64,000 nt of DNA. It comes from Granulosicoccus sp045110475. GTDB taxonomy: Bacteria; Pseudomonadota; Gammaproteobacteria; Granulosicoccales; Granulosicoccaceae. A model generated the notes under the pieces. The model was not told the origin of the DNA. It saw only the letters and a program-made list of their open reading frames with translations, and searched no databases. A program made the position numbers and the translations under genes. Of the stretch, positions 1-9,790 are shown piece after piece (the stretch's first letter is position 1; each line of letters begins with the position of its first letter). The stretch is taken from NCBI GenBank assembly GCA_045110475.1, contig JBGCGC010000042.1, forward strand, positions 8,112-72,111. The letters are read 5' to 3'.

Positions 1-2
1 TG

Positions 3-902
3 CTAAATCCCGCGCAGCAGAAAGAGGCCGAAAAAGAGAAGAAGGCCGAGCGCAAAGCTGAAAAAAAGGCGGAAAAAGCAGCTGCAAAAATTGCCAGAAA
101 ACAGCGCGGCAGTGGTGAGACCATTGTTGCTGAAAAGACCAGAAACAGGCTTTATGTTCTGGATTTTGATGGTGACATTCGTGCCACTGAAGTTGAGAAA
201 CTTCGCCGTGAGATAACGGCCGTTCTGACAACAGCCACAGCCGATGATGAAGTCCTTGTTCGGCTGGAGAGTGGGGGTGGCATGGTGACCTCCTACGGCC
301 TGGCTGCCTCGCAACTCGATCGTATCCGCGATCAGAAAATACCGTTGACCATTTGCGTTGACAAGGTAGCAGCAAGTGGCGGATACATGATGGCCTGTGT
401 TGCGGACAAGCTTATTGCCGCACCTTTCGCTGTTCTGGGATCAATTGGCGTTGTTGCCCAGATTCCTAACTTCCACCGGCTGCTCAAGGAATTAAATATC
501 GACTTTGAGCTGCTTACAGCCGGTAAATACAAACGAACGCTCACAGTATTTGGCGAAAACACCGATGAGGCTCGCAATAAATTTCTCGAGGATATCGAGA
601 GGATCCACGTGCAATTCAAAACCTATGTCAGCGAGCGCCGCCCGCAACTGGACATCGAACAGGTCGCCACCGGGGAGATTTGGTCTGGTCAGGACACACT
701 GGATCTGCATCTGGCCGACAAGCTCTCTACCAGTGATCAATACCTCAATGATGCCTGTGAAGAGCGAGAAGTGCTGGTATTGAGTTATAAGGAAAAGAAG
801 AGTTTGTCAGAGCGGTTTTCACTGGGAATGCAAAACACGATCGATGGCGTGCTCATCAAGTGGCTGGATAGACTGGCCAAAAGCCGCTATTCGGCAGGAT
901 AA
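3..902 (+). CDS. sohB: SohB-type inner-membrane S49 serine protease, 5' end missing
   Basis: This is the C-terminal 299 residues of a SohB/SppA-family peptidase; the frame runs open to the window edge, so the N-terminal membrane anchor lies outside. A Lys/Glu-rich, probably helical stretch covers about residues 7-40 of the visible part, followed by the S49 domain. The nucleophile is the Ser in DKVAASGGY (visible residue 125), and the general base is most likely the Lys of the YKRT segment 52 residues later, which is the family's Ser/Lys spacing. The family cleaves membrane-associated peptides from the periplasmic side. The gene ends with TAA and the next gene starts over 150 bp away, so it closes its transcription unit. 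The family assignment is firm; the substrate is unknown. Confidence 0.93.
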   Translation, partial: LNPAQQKEAEKEKKAERKAEKKAEKAAAKIARKQRGSGETIVAEKTRNRLYVLDFDGDIRATEVEKLRREITAVLTTATADDEVLVRLESGGGMVTSYGLAASQLDRIRDQKIPLTICVDKVAASGGYMMACVADKLIAAPFAVLGSIGVVAQIPNFHRLLKELNIDFELLTAGKYKRTLTVFGENTDEARNKFLEDIERIHVQFKTYVSERRPQLDIEQVATGEIWSGQDTLDLHLADKLSTSDQYLNDACEEREVLVLSYKEKKSLSERFSLGMQNTIDGVLIKWLDRLAKSRYSAG

Positions 903-1110
903 GACCGATAAAAATACCATTAAACTGGATTTAACCAGCGCGAGAAGTTCCGTAAACTGTTACATGTTGCTAAACTAACGTGGCTAAGCCTTCTGTAGCG
1001 ACGTGTACACATTGGCGTCCCAGAGTCGCCGCCTTGGCCCAGCATCGCATGGAAATGCAATGAACGGCTCCCTTGACGTTCACCAATCAGGGCAACTTAT
1101 ACGGCATCTC

Positions 1111-3711
1111 ATGAACAGGATAGTATCCAGAATCCGCTGCACGACGGCAGTATTCGGCTTTTTCGCCGTGAGCACCGCATCTTTCATGGCTGTTGCTGCG
1201 AGTCCTTCCGCCCCGGGGCTACCCTCAGGAAGCGTTGGCAACAACACAGTGACTCTCCAGTGGGCACCGTCGCAGGACGACAACGAGGTGCGGGGATACA
1301 ACGTTTACGTCAACGACGATTATTACGCTACGGTATTCGAGACCAGCTACACCGGCTCTGTCGACACCTCCCAGGACAATGCTTTTTACATAACCGCTTT
1401 CGACACACCGCTGCCGGGAGAGGAGCGTGCTTTTTCCACCCGTTCACCCGTACTTGTGCTTGAGCGTTTCGATACTGTCCAGCCTGTCGACGATCCGCCG
1501 CTTGACCTTCCGCCGAACGATGATCCGCCGAACGAAGATCCGCCTGATGATCGTCCAACAAACGACGATCCTCCAGACGATATTCCGCCCAATGATGGCC
1601 CATCTGGTGATATTCCCGATACCACCGCACCATCCACACCTACGGGACTGACACTCGTTAGCGCCGTCAGTAATGCCATAGCCATCAGCTGGGCCCCTTC
1701 TACCGACGATACGGGCGTTGTTGGCTATAACATTCATCGGGCAGGCGACTATTACGCCACGGTTTTTACCACTCGCTTTGTCGACGATAATCCTTTGAGT
1801 GACGCTGCCAACAACTACTCGGTGGTCGCTTTTGATGATGCAAGAAATTACACACCCCGCTCAAGGACGTTGAGCATCATGGCACCAGGGACGGGAAATT
1901 CGCCGGAAAATCCATCTACACCACCCGTAACTAGCAATGATATCTCGCCACCATCGACTCCCGATGGCCTGTCAGTGGTTCTGGAAACCAGAGATGCCGT
2001 CCGGCTCGGTTGGAATCCGTCAACTGATGACGTCGCTGTCGATGGCTACAATGTCTATTTTAACGGAGCCTACACGGCAACTGTTTTTACCACGACTTTT
2101 GTAGTTTCGGCTCCGGAACCGGGAACAGAGCACGCGTATGCCATTTCGGCATTTGATAGTGCTCGTAACTACAGCGGTATATCAGAAGAAATCGTATTAG
2201 GAGAGACCACTGATCCGGAGCCGACCGATCCGGAGCCAACTGATCCGAAGCCTTCGAATCCTGATCCGGAACCGCCGCTCGATGATTCAGGCGAGCTTGT
2301 TCCGGTACTTGACCCCAACAACCGCTTCCCCAGCCCCGACCCAAATGATCCGTTCGGATCTCTACTGGAAATTGATACGGAGGCCGCGGAGCCTGGAGGA
2401 CCCCCGACTACCCCGAAAAATCTGCGTATCGATCTTGTGTCTAACGACTGGGCGGAATTCAGTTGGGCGCCTGCCAATGACGATGTGGGCGTCGTGGCCT
2501 ACAACATCTATCGCGACGATGGCGTGATTTATCGTATTAAGCCAGAGCTTGCCGATGTCAGTGCTGGAGCTCAAGCGGAAATCGACAAATACTGGAACAC
2601 CACATCTTTCATCGATTGCAACTTCACGCGCTTTGATCGACTCATCCACAACTGTCGGGAGAATCAACCCGAGCCCGGAGAGACCTACGTGTATCAGGTT
2701 TCCGCAGTGGATGCGGAGGGTGGAGAATCGCCGTTGTCCGACCCATTGAGTATTACCTATCACGAACCCGAGAATGCGCCAGTTCCAATATTCGATGATT
2801 TCTACAAGATGCCCGATGATCGGTTTGCGCAGTCTAACGATTTGTCACAGACGCGCTTTTTTCTGGACGAATTTGATCTGGTTTTCAACGATGAATTCGA
2901 GACGCCTTCGGTGGATCCGACCAAGTGGCAAACTGAATTACGGTGGAGGGACTCCACAATCATTAACGGCGAACAACAGTACTTTGTCCGTACCCAGGAC
3001 AATCCCGAATTTGGCTATGATCCGTTTACCCTTGACGGTGACAATCTCACGATTAATGCTGTGCCAGTTCCCGAGGAACTGCGTCAGAACCTGCCACCGG
3101 TCTGCGACGAGGTAGACCCTACGGGCAAAGACCGCTGCGAGTTTCTGTCTGGCGCCTTATCCAGCCACAATCGATTCAGTTTTATCTATGGTTATGTGGA
3201 AGGGCGGATGAAAGTGTCAGCTACGCCCGGTGCCTTGTCCAGCTTCTATCTCTATCATCGGTACAAAGGCACCGGCGTGAACCTGCATGCGCCCGAAATA
3301 GACATCGTCGAGTATCTCGGCGAGAATCCGTTTGGTGCTGAGGATGCGTTTCAGACATATCATTTCGACGATGTCAGCACTGGAGTGACCCGTTCTGCAC
3401 CAACGATGTCTTACAGCAACCCGTCGGGTGAACTGTATAGCGAAGAATTCCACACCTTTGGCGTGTTGTGGGAGCCTCAACTTGTTATCTGGTACATCGA
3501 TGGTCGGGAGGTCAAACGCATGACTGGCCCTATGGTGTCCAGGCAGCCGATGAACATCGTGCAGTACCTCGTTGCCGGCAGCGTCTGGGCACCTACACCT
3601 GATATTTCCAATCCTGATATTTTTCCGATGGAATTCGGGATTGATTATGTGCGGGTATATCAGCGTGAGGTTTATCAGGGAACAGCCAGATTCGGCGGTG
3701 GTCGTCAGTAG
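1111..3711 (+). CDS. Secreted fibronectin-III / GH16 glycoside hydrolase
   Basis: This predicted extracellular beta-glycanase has about 866 residues. I chose the ATG at 1111 because it gives a clean signal peptide (basic start, hydrophobic core, AVAA before SP). The in-frame ATG at 1060 has a better ribosome site (GGAA, 5 bp spacing) and is a real alternative; the GTG at 1003 is weaker. Four fibronectin-III-like modules follow, each with a WAPS/WNPS-DD and YN(V/I)Y signature, separated by Asp/Pro-rich linkers with short DPP and TDPEP repeats. The last 270 or so residues are a GH16 fold with the active-site motif EIDIVE: Glu729 nucleophile, Asp731, Glu734 acid/base. GH16 enzymes cut laminarin, agar, carrageenan or related glucans and galactans; the target cannot be read from sequence. 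No other polysaccharide gene is adjacent. Confidence 0.88.
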   Translation: MNRIVSRIRCTTAVFGFFAVSTASFMAVAASPSAPGLPSGSVGNNTVTLQWAPSQDDNEVRGYNVYVNDDYYATVFETSYTGSVDTSQDNAFYITAFDTPLPGEERAFSTRSPVLVLERFDTVQPVDDPPLDLPPNDDPPNEDPPDDRPTNDDPPDDIPPNDGPSGDIPDTTAPSTPTGLTLVSAVSNAIAISWAPSTDDTGVVGYNIHRAGDYYATVFTTRFVDDNPLSDAANNYSVVAFDDARNYTPRSRTLSIMAPGTGNSPENPSTPPVTSNDISPPSTPDGLSVVLETRDAVRLGWNPSTDDVAVDGYNVYFNGAYTATVFTTTFVVSAPEPGTEHAYAISAFDSARNYSGISEEIVLGETTDPEPTDPEPTDPKPSNPDPEPPLDDSGELVPVLDPNNRFPSPDPNDPFGSLLEIDTEAAEPGGPPTTPKNLRIDLVSNDWAEFSWAPANDDVGVVAYNIYRDDGVIYRIKPELADVSAGAQAEIDKYWNTTSFIDCNFTRFDRLIHNCRENQPEPGETYVYQVSAVDAEGGESPLSDPLSITYHEPENAPVPIFDDFYKMPDDRFAQSNDLSQTRFFLDEFDLVFNDEFETPSVDPTKWQTELRWRDSTIINGEQQYFVRTQDNPEFGYDPFTLDGDNLTINAVPVPEELRQNLPPVCDEVDPTGKDRCEFLSGALSSHNRFSFIYGYVEGRMKVSATPGALSSFYLYHRYKGTGVNLHAPEIDIVEYLGENPFGAEDAFQTYHFDDVSTGVTRSAPTMSYSNPSGELYSEEFHTFGVLWEPQLVIWYIDGREVKRMTGPMVSRQPMNIVQYLVAGSVWAPTPDISNPDIFPMEFGIDYVRVYQREVYQGTARFGGGRQ

Positions 3712-3733
3712 TGGATATCGACAGTGTGCGCCG

Positions 3734-5416
3734 TTATAGATCGTTTGCCCATTGTCGAAGTACAAATTTCTGAATTTTGCCCGTCGAGGTTTTTGGCAAT
3801 TCACGAAAGATAATTGTTTTCGGACACTTGAAGTGAGCCAGTGTCTCCCGGCACCAGTCAATTAACTCCTGCTCACTAGCGGTTCGATCGTGTTTCAGTG
3901 TCACAAATGCGCACGGTGTTTCACCCCATTTTTCATCGGGTCTTGCTGCCACTGCCGCCTCAAGAACTGCCGGATGTGCATACAGGGCATCTTCTATTTC
4001 AATCGACGAGATGTTTTCACCCCCTGAGATAATGATGTCCTTCGAACGATCAAGTATTCTCAGATAGCCATCGGGGTCAATAATCGCCAGATCGCCGCTG
4101 TGAAACCAGCCACCGCGAAAGGCTTCCTCATTAGCGGATGGATTTTGAAAATAACCGCGCATCACGATGTTGCCACGAAACATGACCTCTCCAATAGTCT
4201 TGCCATCACGAGGTACGGGTGTCATCGTGTCCGGATCAAGCACGTCCAGTTCGTCCAGAACCTGATAGCGAACCCCTTGTCTTGATTTTAGCCGCGCACG
4301 TTCGATCTCTGGCAACTCATCCCACTCACTTTGCCAGGCGCACATTACGGCAGGGCCGTAGGTTTCAGTCAGGCCATAAGTATGGGTAATGTGAAATCCC
4401 AGCGCCTCAATCCCGGATAGCACTTTGGCGGGTGGGGGTGCTGCAGCGGTCATGATTTCAACCACGTGATCGAGTGGTTTCACATGGGCATCTTCAGCGT
4501 TAATGATGAAGTTCAATATAATCGGTGCACCGCAGAAATGAGTCACCTTGTGACGTTCGAGTTTCTCATAGATGGTTTTCGCACTGATGGTTCGCAAGCA
4601 CACACTCGTGCCACCATTGATCGCCAAAGACCACGGAAAACACCAGCCGTTGCAGTGAAACATCGGCAACGTCCACAGATACACGGGAAAGGCTCCCATG
4701 TTCCATCCGGTCAGATTGGACATCGCGTTCATGGTAGCGCCGCGATGATGATAGACAACGCCTTTAGGTTTTCCGGTAGTGCCGGAGGTGTAGTTAAGTG
4801 ATATCGATTGCCACTCATCGGCTGGCATCTGCCATTGCCAGGCAGGATCAATGGCCGGTAGTTCATCGCTGGTAAACTCAGGATTGACGAACGCTTCATA
4901 CTCCGCACTGGTGATCAGCTCGCCACTGGCTTCGTCATCAGCAATGGCGATGAGCCGGGGCGGGGCCTTCATGCCGTCCAGCGCACGGCGTACCGTATCT
5001 GTTGAGTCGGCATCAACCAGAAGAATTCTGGCACCGCTGTGTTCCAGAATATAGCGGATGGTATCGGATTCCAGGCGCGTGTTGATGGCGTTGAGAATCG
5101 CGCCGCACATGGGCACGCTGTAGTGAAGTTCGAACACAGCCGGAATATTCGGTGCGATAACCGAAACCACCTCCCCGGCCTGAATACCCATGGCGGCAAA
5201 ACGTGCTGCAGCAATCTGGCACCGTGTGTACACCTCATGCCAGCTTAGCGCACGTTCAGCGTGAATAAGGGCGGTGCGGTGTGGATAGACATCGTTGGCG
5301 CGCTTGAGGAAACTCAATGGTGTCAGCGGTGTGTAGTTGGCAACTGTCGCCGGGAGTTCGACATCACCGTCACCAGGTTGATATGGCGAGGGAATAGTAG
5401 GATGGTAGTCACTCAT
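3734..5416 (-). CDS. AMP-forming acyl-CoA synthetase (DmdB-like)
   Basis: This 560-residue ANL-superfamily ligase forms an acyl-adenylate and then an acyl-CoA in the cytoplasm. The phosphate-binding motif YTSGTTGKPKG sits at residues 209-219, the hinge/A8 region (HSGDLAIIDPDGY then DRSKDIIISGGE) near 430-460, and the catalytic lysine in TSTGKIQK near the C-terminus. The N-terminal half resembles medium-chain and methylmercaptopropionate-CoA ligases, but substrate cannot be assigned safely. It starts 25 bp from, and divergent to, a family III CoA-transferase, suggesting a shared control region and a common acyl-CoA pathway. It converges on the GH16 gene with only 22 bp between them. Confidence 0.9.
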   Translation of the reverse strand: MSDYHPTIPSPYQPGDGDVELPATVANYTPLTPLSFLKRANDVYPHRTALIHAERALSWHEVYTRCQIAAARFAAMGIQAGEVVSVIAPNIPAVFELHYSVPMCGAILNAINTRLESDTIRYILEHSGARILLVDADSTDTVRRALDGMKAPPRLIAIADDEASGELITSAEYEAFVNPEFTSDELPAIDPAWQWQMPADEWQSISLNYTSGTTGKPKGVVYHHRGATMNAMSNLTGWNMGAFPVYLWTLPMFHCNGWCFPWSLAINGGTSVCLRTISAKTIYEKLERHKVTHFCGAPIILNFIINAEDAHVKPLDHVVEIMTAAAPPPAKVLSGIEALGFHITHTYGLTETYGPAVMCAWQSEWDELPEIERARLKSRQGVRYQVLDELDVLDPDTMTPVPRDGKTIGEVMFRGNIVMRGYFQNPSANEEAFRGGWFHSGDLAIIDPDGYLRILDRSKDIIISGGENISSIEIEDALYAHPAVLEAAVAARPDEKWGETPCAFVTLKHDRTASEQELIDWCRETLAHFKCPKTIIFRELPKTSTGKIQKFVLRQWANDL

Positions 5417-5441
5417 TGTTTATGAATCCTGACAGACATCT

Positions 5442-6659
5442 ATGAAGACAAGCACTACCCCCGATACTAACCTGCCTTTGGCCGGGATACGAGTGCTGGA
5501 GATGGGCCAGCTGATTGCTGGACCCTTTGCCGGGCAGATACTTGCTGCTTATGGTGCAGAGGTTGTAAAGATCGAACCACCGGGACGTGGAGACCCTTTG
5601 CGTACCTGGCGTCAGTTGGACGAGCAGGGCACCTCATACTGGTGGCGTAGCATTGCCCGTAACAAGAAATCCGTCACACTGGATCTGTCGCAGAAAGATG
5701 GCTGCGAGATAGCCCGGAAGCTGCTCCTGAAAAGCGATGTACTGATAGAGAACTTTCGCCCCGGTCGGATGGAAGCCTGGGGCCTGGGACCTGAAACCTT
5801 TACCAAGACTCACCCCCAATTGATTTACACCCGTGTATCTGGCTACGGGCAGGACGGCCCTTACGCCAGTAAACCCGGTTTTGCTTCCGCGTGTGAAGCG
5901 GTTGCCGGCCTGCGGTATGTGAACGGCCACCCTGGCGAGAAACCGGTGCGGATGAATTTGAGTCTGGGAGACTCTCTGGCAGGTATGCATGCAGCTCTGG
6001 GTGTTTTACTCGCGTTAATTGCTCGCATGCGCCCCGATGGTACCGGTCAGAGTGTCGATGTATCCATTATGGAATCGGTGTTTAATATGATGGAAGGGGT
6101 GTTACCTGAATATGCTGGTGCTGGTGTTGTTCGGGAACCCTCAGGTTCCACAGTTACGGGAATTGTCCCCACGAACACGTATCAGTGTCGGGATGGCCGG
6201 TATATCGTAATTGGTGGAAATGGGGATTCGATTTTTCAGCGGCTTATGATGGCAATCGGAGCCCCCGATCTGGCCACGGATGAGCGATTGGCCGATAATC
6301 AGGGGCGGGTTGTCCATGAGAGGCTTATCGATCAGGTTCTTACCGACTGGAGTACAACGATCAGTTCCGCTGATGCGCTTGACATTCTGGATGCTGCCGA
6401 TGTTCCTGCAGGTCCGGTTAACTCTATCGCTGATATTGTAAACGATGAGCAATTCAAGGCGCGTTCTGTGCTGGAGCAGGTTGATGTGGCAGGGCAGGCT
6501 CGTTGTGTGCCTGCCATGCACCCAAAGTTATCAGCCAGCGCACCGCGCAACGACTGGGCTGGCCCTGATTTGGGAGAACACACCGAAGAGGTGCTTACGC
6601 TGTGGCTGGATGAGGATGCGAAGCAAATCAGGCAATGGCGTGACCGGCAGTTGATTTGA
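5442..6659 (+). CDS. CaiB/BaiF family III CoA-transferase
   Basis: This 405-residue enzyme moves CoA between carboxylic acids through an enzyme-bound anhydride. The N-terminal signature (GIRVLEMGQLIAGPFAGQ, residues 15-32), the EPPGRGDP segment and the IENFRPGRM motif are all typical. Asp177, in SLGDSLAG, matches the family's catalytic aspartate. Length is normal. The ATG lies 25 bp from the divergent acyl-CoA synthetase start, and no strong Shine-Dalgarno is visible. Candidate substrates include formyl-, succinyl- or carnitine-CoA-type donors; the sequence does not distinguish between them. Confidence 0.92.
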   Translation: MKTSTTPDTNLPLAGIRVLEMGQLIAGPFAGQILAAYGAEVVKIEPPGRGDPLRTWRQLDEQGTSYWWRSIARNKKSVTLDLSQKDGCEIARKLLLKSDVLIENFRPGRMEAWGLGPETFTKTHPQLIYTRVSGYGQDGPYASKPGFASACEAVAGLRYVNGHPGEKPVRMNLSLGDSLAGMHAALGVLLALIARMRPDGTGQSVDVSIMESVFNMMEGVLPEYAGAGVVREPSGSTVTGIVPTNTYQCRDGRYIVIGGNGDSIFQRLMMAIGAPDLATDERLADNQGRVVHERLIDQVLTDWSTTISSADALDILDAADVPAGPVNSIADIVNDEQFKARSVLEQVDVAGQARCVPAMHPKLSASAPRNDWAGPDLGEHTEEVLTLWLDEDAKQIRQWRDRQLI

Positions 6660-6815
6660 CGGCAGTAAGCTTTGCAAGACGGCATAAAGTACAGAGGAAC
6701 GCCTGAGCAAGCCTGACCAATTTGAAAACGCGCTGATTGGCTGCCTCCTCATCGTCGGTGGGTCAAGTTGTTCTGATGGACGTCGATACCACCTGTATCA
6801 GATTTCTTTCAGAGA

Positions 6816-7214
6816 TTGTTCACGTTGAAGAGTTCGCCTACATTGCGAGTGTTGATGGCGGCAGGCATGTACCTGCTGTTGATGTGGGGTTACATTTTAT
6901 TGCCAACGCCACAGTTATATGCAGTTTTTGCGGCTTTGATTATGAGCATTGCCTTGCTTTTCTGGGTCAGCGAAGCACGCGCACTGGAACAGCTCACACG
7001 CAGTCTGGAAGAGTGCCTGATTACAGAGATTGCTGCGCCATTGCAAAATTCTGGTGATGATCTCTCCGTGTGCGCATCTATGGCCAAACTTGACTGCCTG
7101 AAATCTGAACTGACCGAACAATACGCGCAGTTTGGCCGAGATCAGACTCTGATGAATGGCAAGGGATTGGGCAGTTGGCACAGCAGGCGAGGGCGCAAGG
7201 GGAATGAGCCTTGA
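6816..7214 (+). CDS. Small two-helix membrane protein of a signalling operon
   Basis: This protein of up to 132 residues is of unknown family. Two hydrophobic helices (about residues 13-30 and 34-52) are followed by a soluble, helical and acidic tail. The start is uncertain: TTG at 6816 is the longest, while ATG at 6855 would still keep both helices. Neither has a clear ribosome site. Its stop overlaps the TTG start of the Hpt gene (TTGA), and an AAGGGGA ribosome site for that gene lies inside this one, so the three genes to 9768 are translationally coupled. It may be a membrane partner for the phosphorelay, but no sensor domain is recognisable. Confidence 0.6.
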   Translation: MFTLKSSPTLRVLMAAGMYLLLMWGYILLPTPQLYAVFAALIMSIALLFWVSEARALEQLTRSLEECLITEIAAPLQNSGDDLSVCASMAKLDCLKSELTEQYAQFGRDQTLMNGKGLGSWHSRRGRKGNEP

Positions 7215-7570
7215 CCGGGAATATTGACCCCCACGCACTCGAGCTTATCTCCTCATTGCAACGTCCGGGTAAGCCAGACTTGCTTATGCGAGTGATTGGA
7301 GTGTTCAAGAGTGAATCCCCTAAATCCATAGCTTCCATGCAACAGGGTATGGAGGCTGGTGATCTTGCTGCTGTACGCAACGCTGCGCATACCTTGAAGT
7401 CAAGTAGTGCCTATGTTGGTGCCAGCGTTTTTTCAGATCTGTGCAGAGACCTGGAAAATGCTGCACGCGAGAATAACTACACCGCTTGCGTGGTGTTGGC
7501 CTATGAGCTCGAAGACTTGTTCGATGACTGTTGCCGTGAGCTTGATGCCTACGTGGTGAAGGCCGCTTGA
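7211..7570 (+). CDS. Hpt domain phosphotransfer protein
   Basis: This is a stand-alone histidine phosphotransfer protein of 119 residues. The phosphoacceptor is His60 in NAAHTLKSSSAYVGA, the standard Hpt signature. The start is TTG, supported by an AAGGGGA Shine-Dalgarno 6 bp upstream and by the TTGA overlap with the preceding stop. Its own stop overlaps the next ATG (TGATG). It probably passes phosphate to or from the receiver domain of the REC-PAS-GGDEF-EAL protein encoded next. No histidine kinase gene is linked here, so the upstream donor is encoded elsewhere. Confidence 0.88.
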   Translation: MTGNIDPHALELISSLQRPGKPDLLMRVIGVFKSESPKSIASMQQGMEAGDLAAVRNAAHTLKSSSAYVGASVFSDLCRDLENAARENNYTACVVLAYELEDLFDDCCRELDAYVVKAA

Positions 7571-9768
7571 TGGGCGATCTGATTCCACAGGCATCGCAGA
7601 TGGTTATCTCAAGCCTGAAGTCCGGCCGTCCAACCGTACTGCATGTTGATGACGATGTGGCGAGCCTGATGATGGCAGAGGGTGCACTCGAGGATGCAGG
7701 ATTTACTGTCGAGCATGCGATAAACGGGATTGAAGCCATAGAGTGTTTCAAGGAAAACGATCTGGACTTGATCATCATGGATGCGATCATGCCGGTGATG
7801 GATGGTTTCGATACGATTGAGGTGATCCGAGCCTTGCCCGGTGGTGAGCATGTTCCTATCCTGATGATTACCGGACTGGACGATCTGGAATCGATAACCA
7901 GAGCCTATGACCTAGGTGCAACTGATTTTCTGACCAAACCCATCAACTTCTTTATTCTGCCGCATCGCGTGCAGTACATGTTACGTTCTCAACTAACGGC
8001 TGATGCCTTGCGCGCCAGCCAGGCAAAACTTGACAATGCTCAACGTATCGCGAGGCTGGGCAATTGGGAGATGACGCTTGAAGATCACAGCCTCACCTGG
8101 TCTCGCGAATTTGGTCGTGTGATTGGACTTACGCCTGACGAAACGATTGAGTTCTGGCCTGAACTGCTAGAGCGTATCGAGGATTCTGACCGGCATAACG
8201 TACGCCTGCTTGCCGAAGAAGCGATTGAGATGCGTGAATCGTTCAATATCGAGTTTTCCGCACGATCAGGGGTGGACAATACCCTGCGACGTATTCGTCT
8301 TGAAGCCGAGCCCCATTGTAACGAGCAGGGTGATTGCACGCATATGCTTGGTACCATTCAGGATATTACCGAACGGATCAATGCGCAAAAGCAGATTCAC
8401 AATCTGGCCTACTATGATCTGGTGACCGGACTTCCCAATCGCGCACAATTAAACGAACAATTACACTATACCTTGCAGCTGGCGGCGCGTAATAAATCAA
8501 GGTTCGCGTTGTTGTTTCTCGATCTTGATCATTTCAAGCAGGTAAACGATACGTTGGGACACGATGCAGGCGATGACCTGCTCAAGCAGGTGTCACAGCG
8601 CCTGACTCACGTCGTCCGTGAATCAGACGTCGTATCTGCGGGTAGCTTCGCAGGCGACGAGCCGGGTTCTCTTCATACCGTGGCGCGTCTGGGTGGCGAT
8701 GAATTTGTTGTATTGCTTGGACAGATCAACCGTGCGGAAGACGCCGCTCGAGTCGCTGAGCGTATCGCCCGAAGGGTTGGTGATCCGTACTTGATAAGCG
8801 ACCAGTCCATCTCCGTCACCACCACCATTGGTATCAGTGTTTTTCCCAGTGACGGGCATGACAGCGATTCGTTAATGAAAAGCGCAGACGTTGCTATGTA
8901 TCACGCCAAGGAATCCGGCCGTAATGGTTATCAATTCTACTCACGTGATATCCACGAAAAAGCACTGGCCAGATTTACAATGGAGAGTCAGCTGAAAGCT
9001 GCGATAGACAATGAGGATCTGACCATCGTCTATCAACCCAAGATCTGTTTCGTTTCCGGTTTGGTTATCGGTGTTGAAGCGCTGGTTCGCTGGGATCACC
9101 CGGATGAAGGCAATATCAGTCCGGCGGATTTCATTCCATTGGCTGAAGAGACAGGCTTGATTCTGCCACTGGGTCGTTGGGTGCTCAGAACCGCTGCCCG
9201 ACAAATGCAGAACTGGGTGAATGCGGGAATGACGCCACTGACAATGGCGGTGAATTGCTCGGCGGTGCAGTTCACTCGAAGCAATATGGTAGCCGACATC
9301 AACGAGGCTATCGAATACAGTGGTCTTGACCCGGTAAATCTGGAAATTGAACTCACCGAGAGTTTGCTGCTGAAGGATTTCGATGCAGGCGTGCAGATAT
9401 TGCGTAACATGAAAGACTTGGGCGTCCAGGTGTCGATAGATGACTTCGGAACCGGTTTTTCTTCATTGAGTTACCTTAAACGGCTGCCTGTCGACAAGCT
9501 CAAGATCGATCAGAGCTTCGTTCGTGATCTGTGCAACGATTCGGGAGATGTAGCGATCGTGTCAGCCATCATTACGCTGAGCCATAACCTGAATCTCACG
9601 GTCGTTGCCGAAGGGGTGGAGACAGCAGAACAGTATGAAATCCTGCGCAACTTTGATTGCAATGAAGGTCAGGGCTACCTATTCGGCAAGCCAATGCAAA
9701 GCCGTGAATTCGAGCTTTGGCTGGAAAAATTCAGTGTGCGCAATGTACTGAAAGCCAGTGGGATGTAA
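7570..9768 (+). CDS. Response regulator with PAS, GGDEF and EAL domains
   Basis: This 732-residue cyclic-di-GMP enzyme is controlled by phosphorylation. A receiver domain spans residues 22-140, with Asp71 in the IIMDAIMPVMDG segment as phosphoacceptor. A PAS fold covers about 155-265, a diguanylate cyclase domain has intact GGDEF at 375-379, and a phosphodiesterase domain has intact EAL at 503-505 plus DDFGTGFSSL. Both active sites look complete, so it could make and break c-di-GMP. Just before GGDEF there is an insertion of about 15 residues (VSAGSFAGDEPGSLH) between RESDV and TVARLGGDEF that is not normal for the family. The ATG overlaps the Hpt stop; I preferred it to the TTG 3 bp upstream. 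Confidence 0.93.
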   Translation: MGDLIPQASQMVISSLKSGRPTVLHVDDDVASLMMAEGALEDAGFTVEHAINGIEAIECFKENDLDLIIMDAIMPVMDGFDTIEVIRALPGGEHVPILMITGLDDLESITRAYDLGATDFLTKPINFFILPHRVQYMLRSQLTADALRASQAKLDNAQRIARLGNWEMTLEDHSLTWSREFGRVIGLTPDETIEFWPELLERIEDSDRHNVRLLAEEAIEMRESFNIEFSARSGVDNTLRRIRLEAEPHCNEQGDCTHMLGTIQDITERINAQKQIHNLAYYDLVTGLPNRAQLNEQLHYTLQLAARNKSRFALLFLDLDHFKQVNDTLGHDAGDDLLKQVSQRLTHVVRESDVVSAGSFAGDEPGSLHTVARLGGDEFVVLLGQINRAEDAARVAERIARRVGDPYLISDQSISVTTTIGISVFPSDGHDSDSLMKSADVAMYHAKESGRNGYQFYSRDIHEKALARFTMESQLKAAIDNEDLTIVYQPKICFVSGLVIGVEALVRWDHPDEGNISPADFIPLAEETGLILPLGRWVLRTAARQMQNWVNAGMTPLTMAVNCSAVQFTRSNMVADINEAIEYSGLDPVNLEIELTESLLLKDFDAGVQILRNMKDLGVQVSIDDFGTGFSSLSYLKRLPVDKLKIDQSFVRDLCNDSGDVAIVSAIITLSHNLNLTVVAEGVETAEQYEILRNFDCNEGQGYLFGKPMQSREFELWLEKFSVRNVLKASGM

Positions 9769-9790
9769 CGCTTTTCCTATCAACGATGGT

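Noticed and set aside
1003..1110. GTG 1003 start for the GH16 gene
   Set aside because: No ribosome site, and it would put over 30 residues ahead of a well-formed signal peptide.
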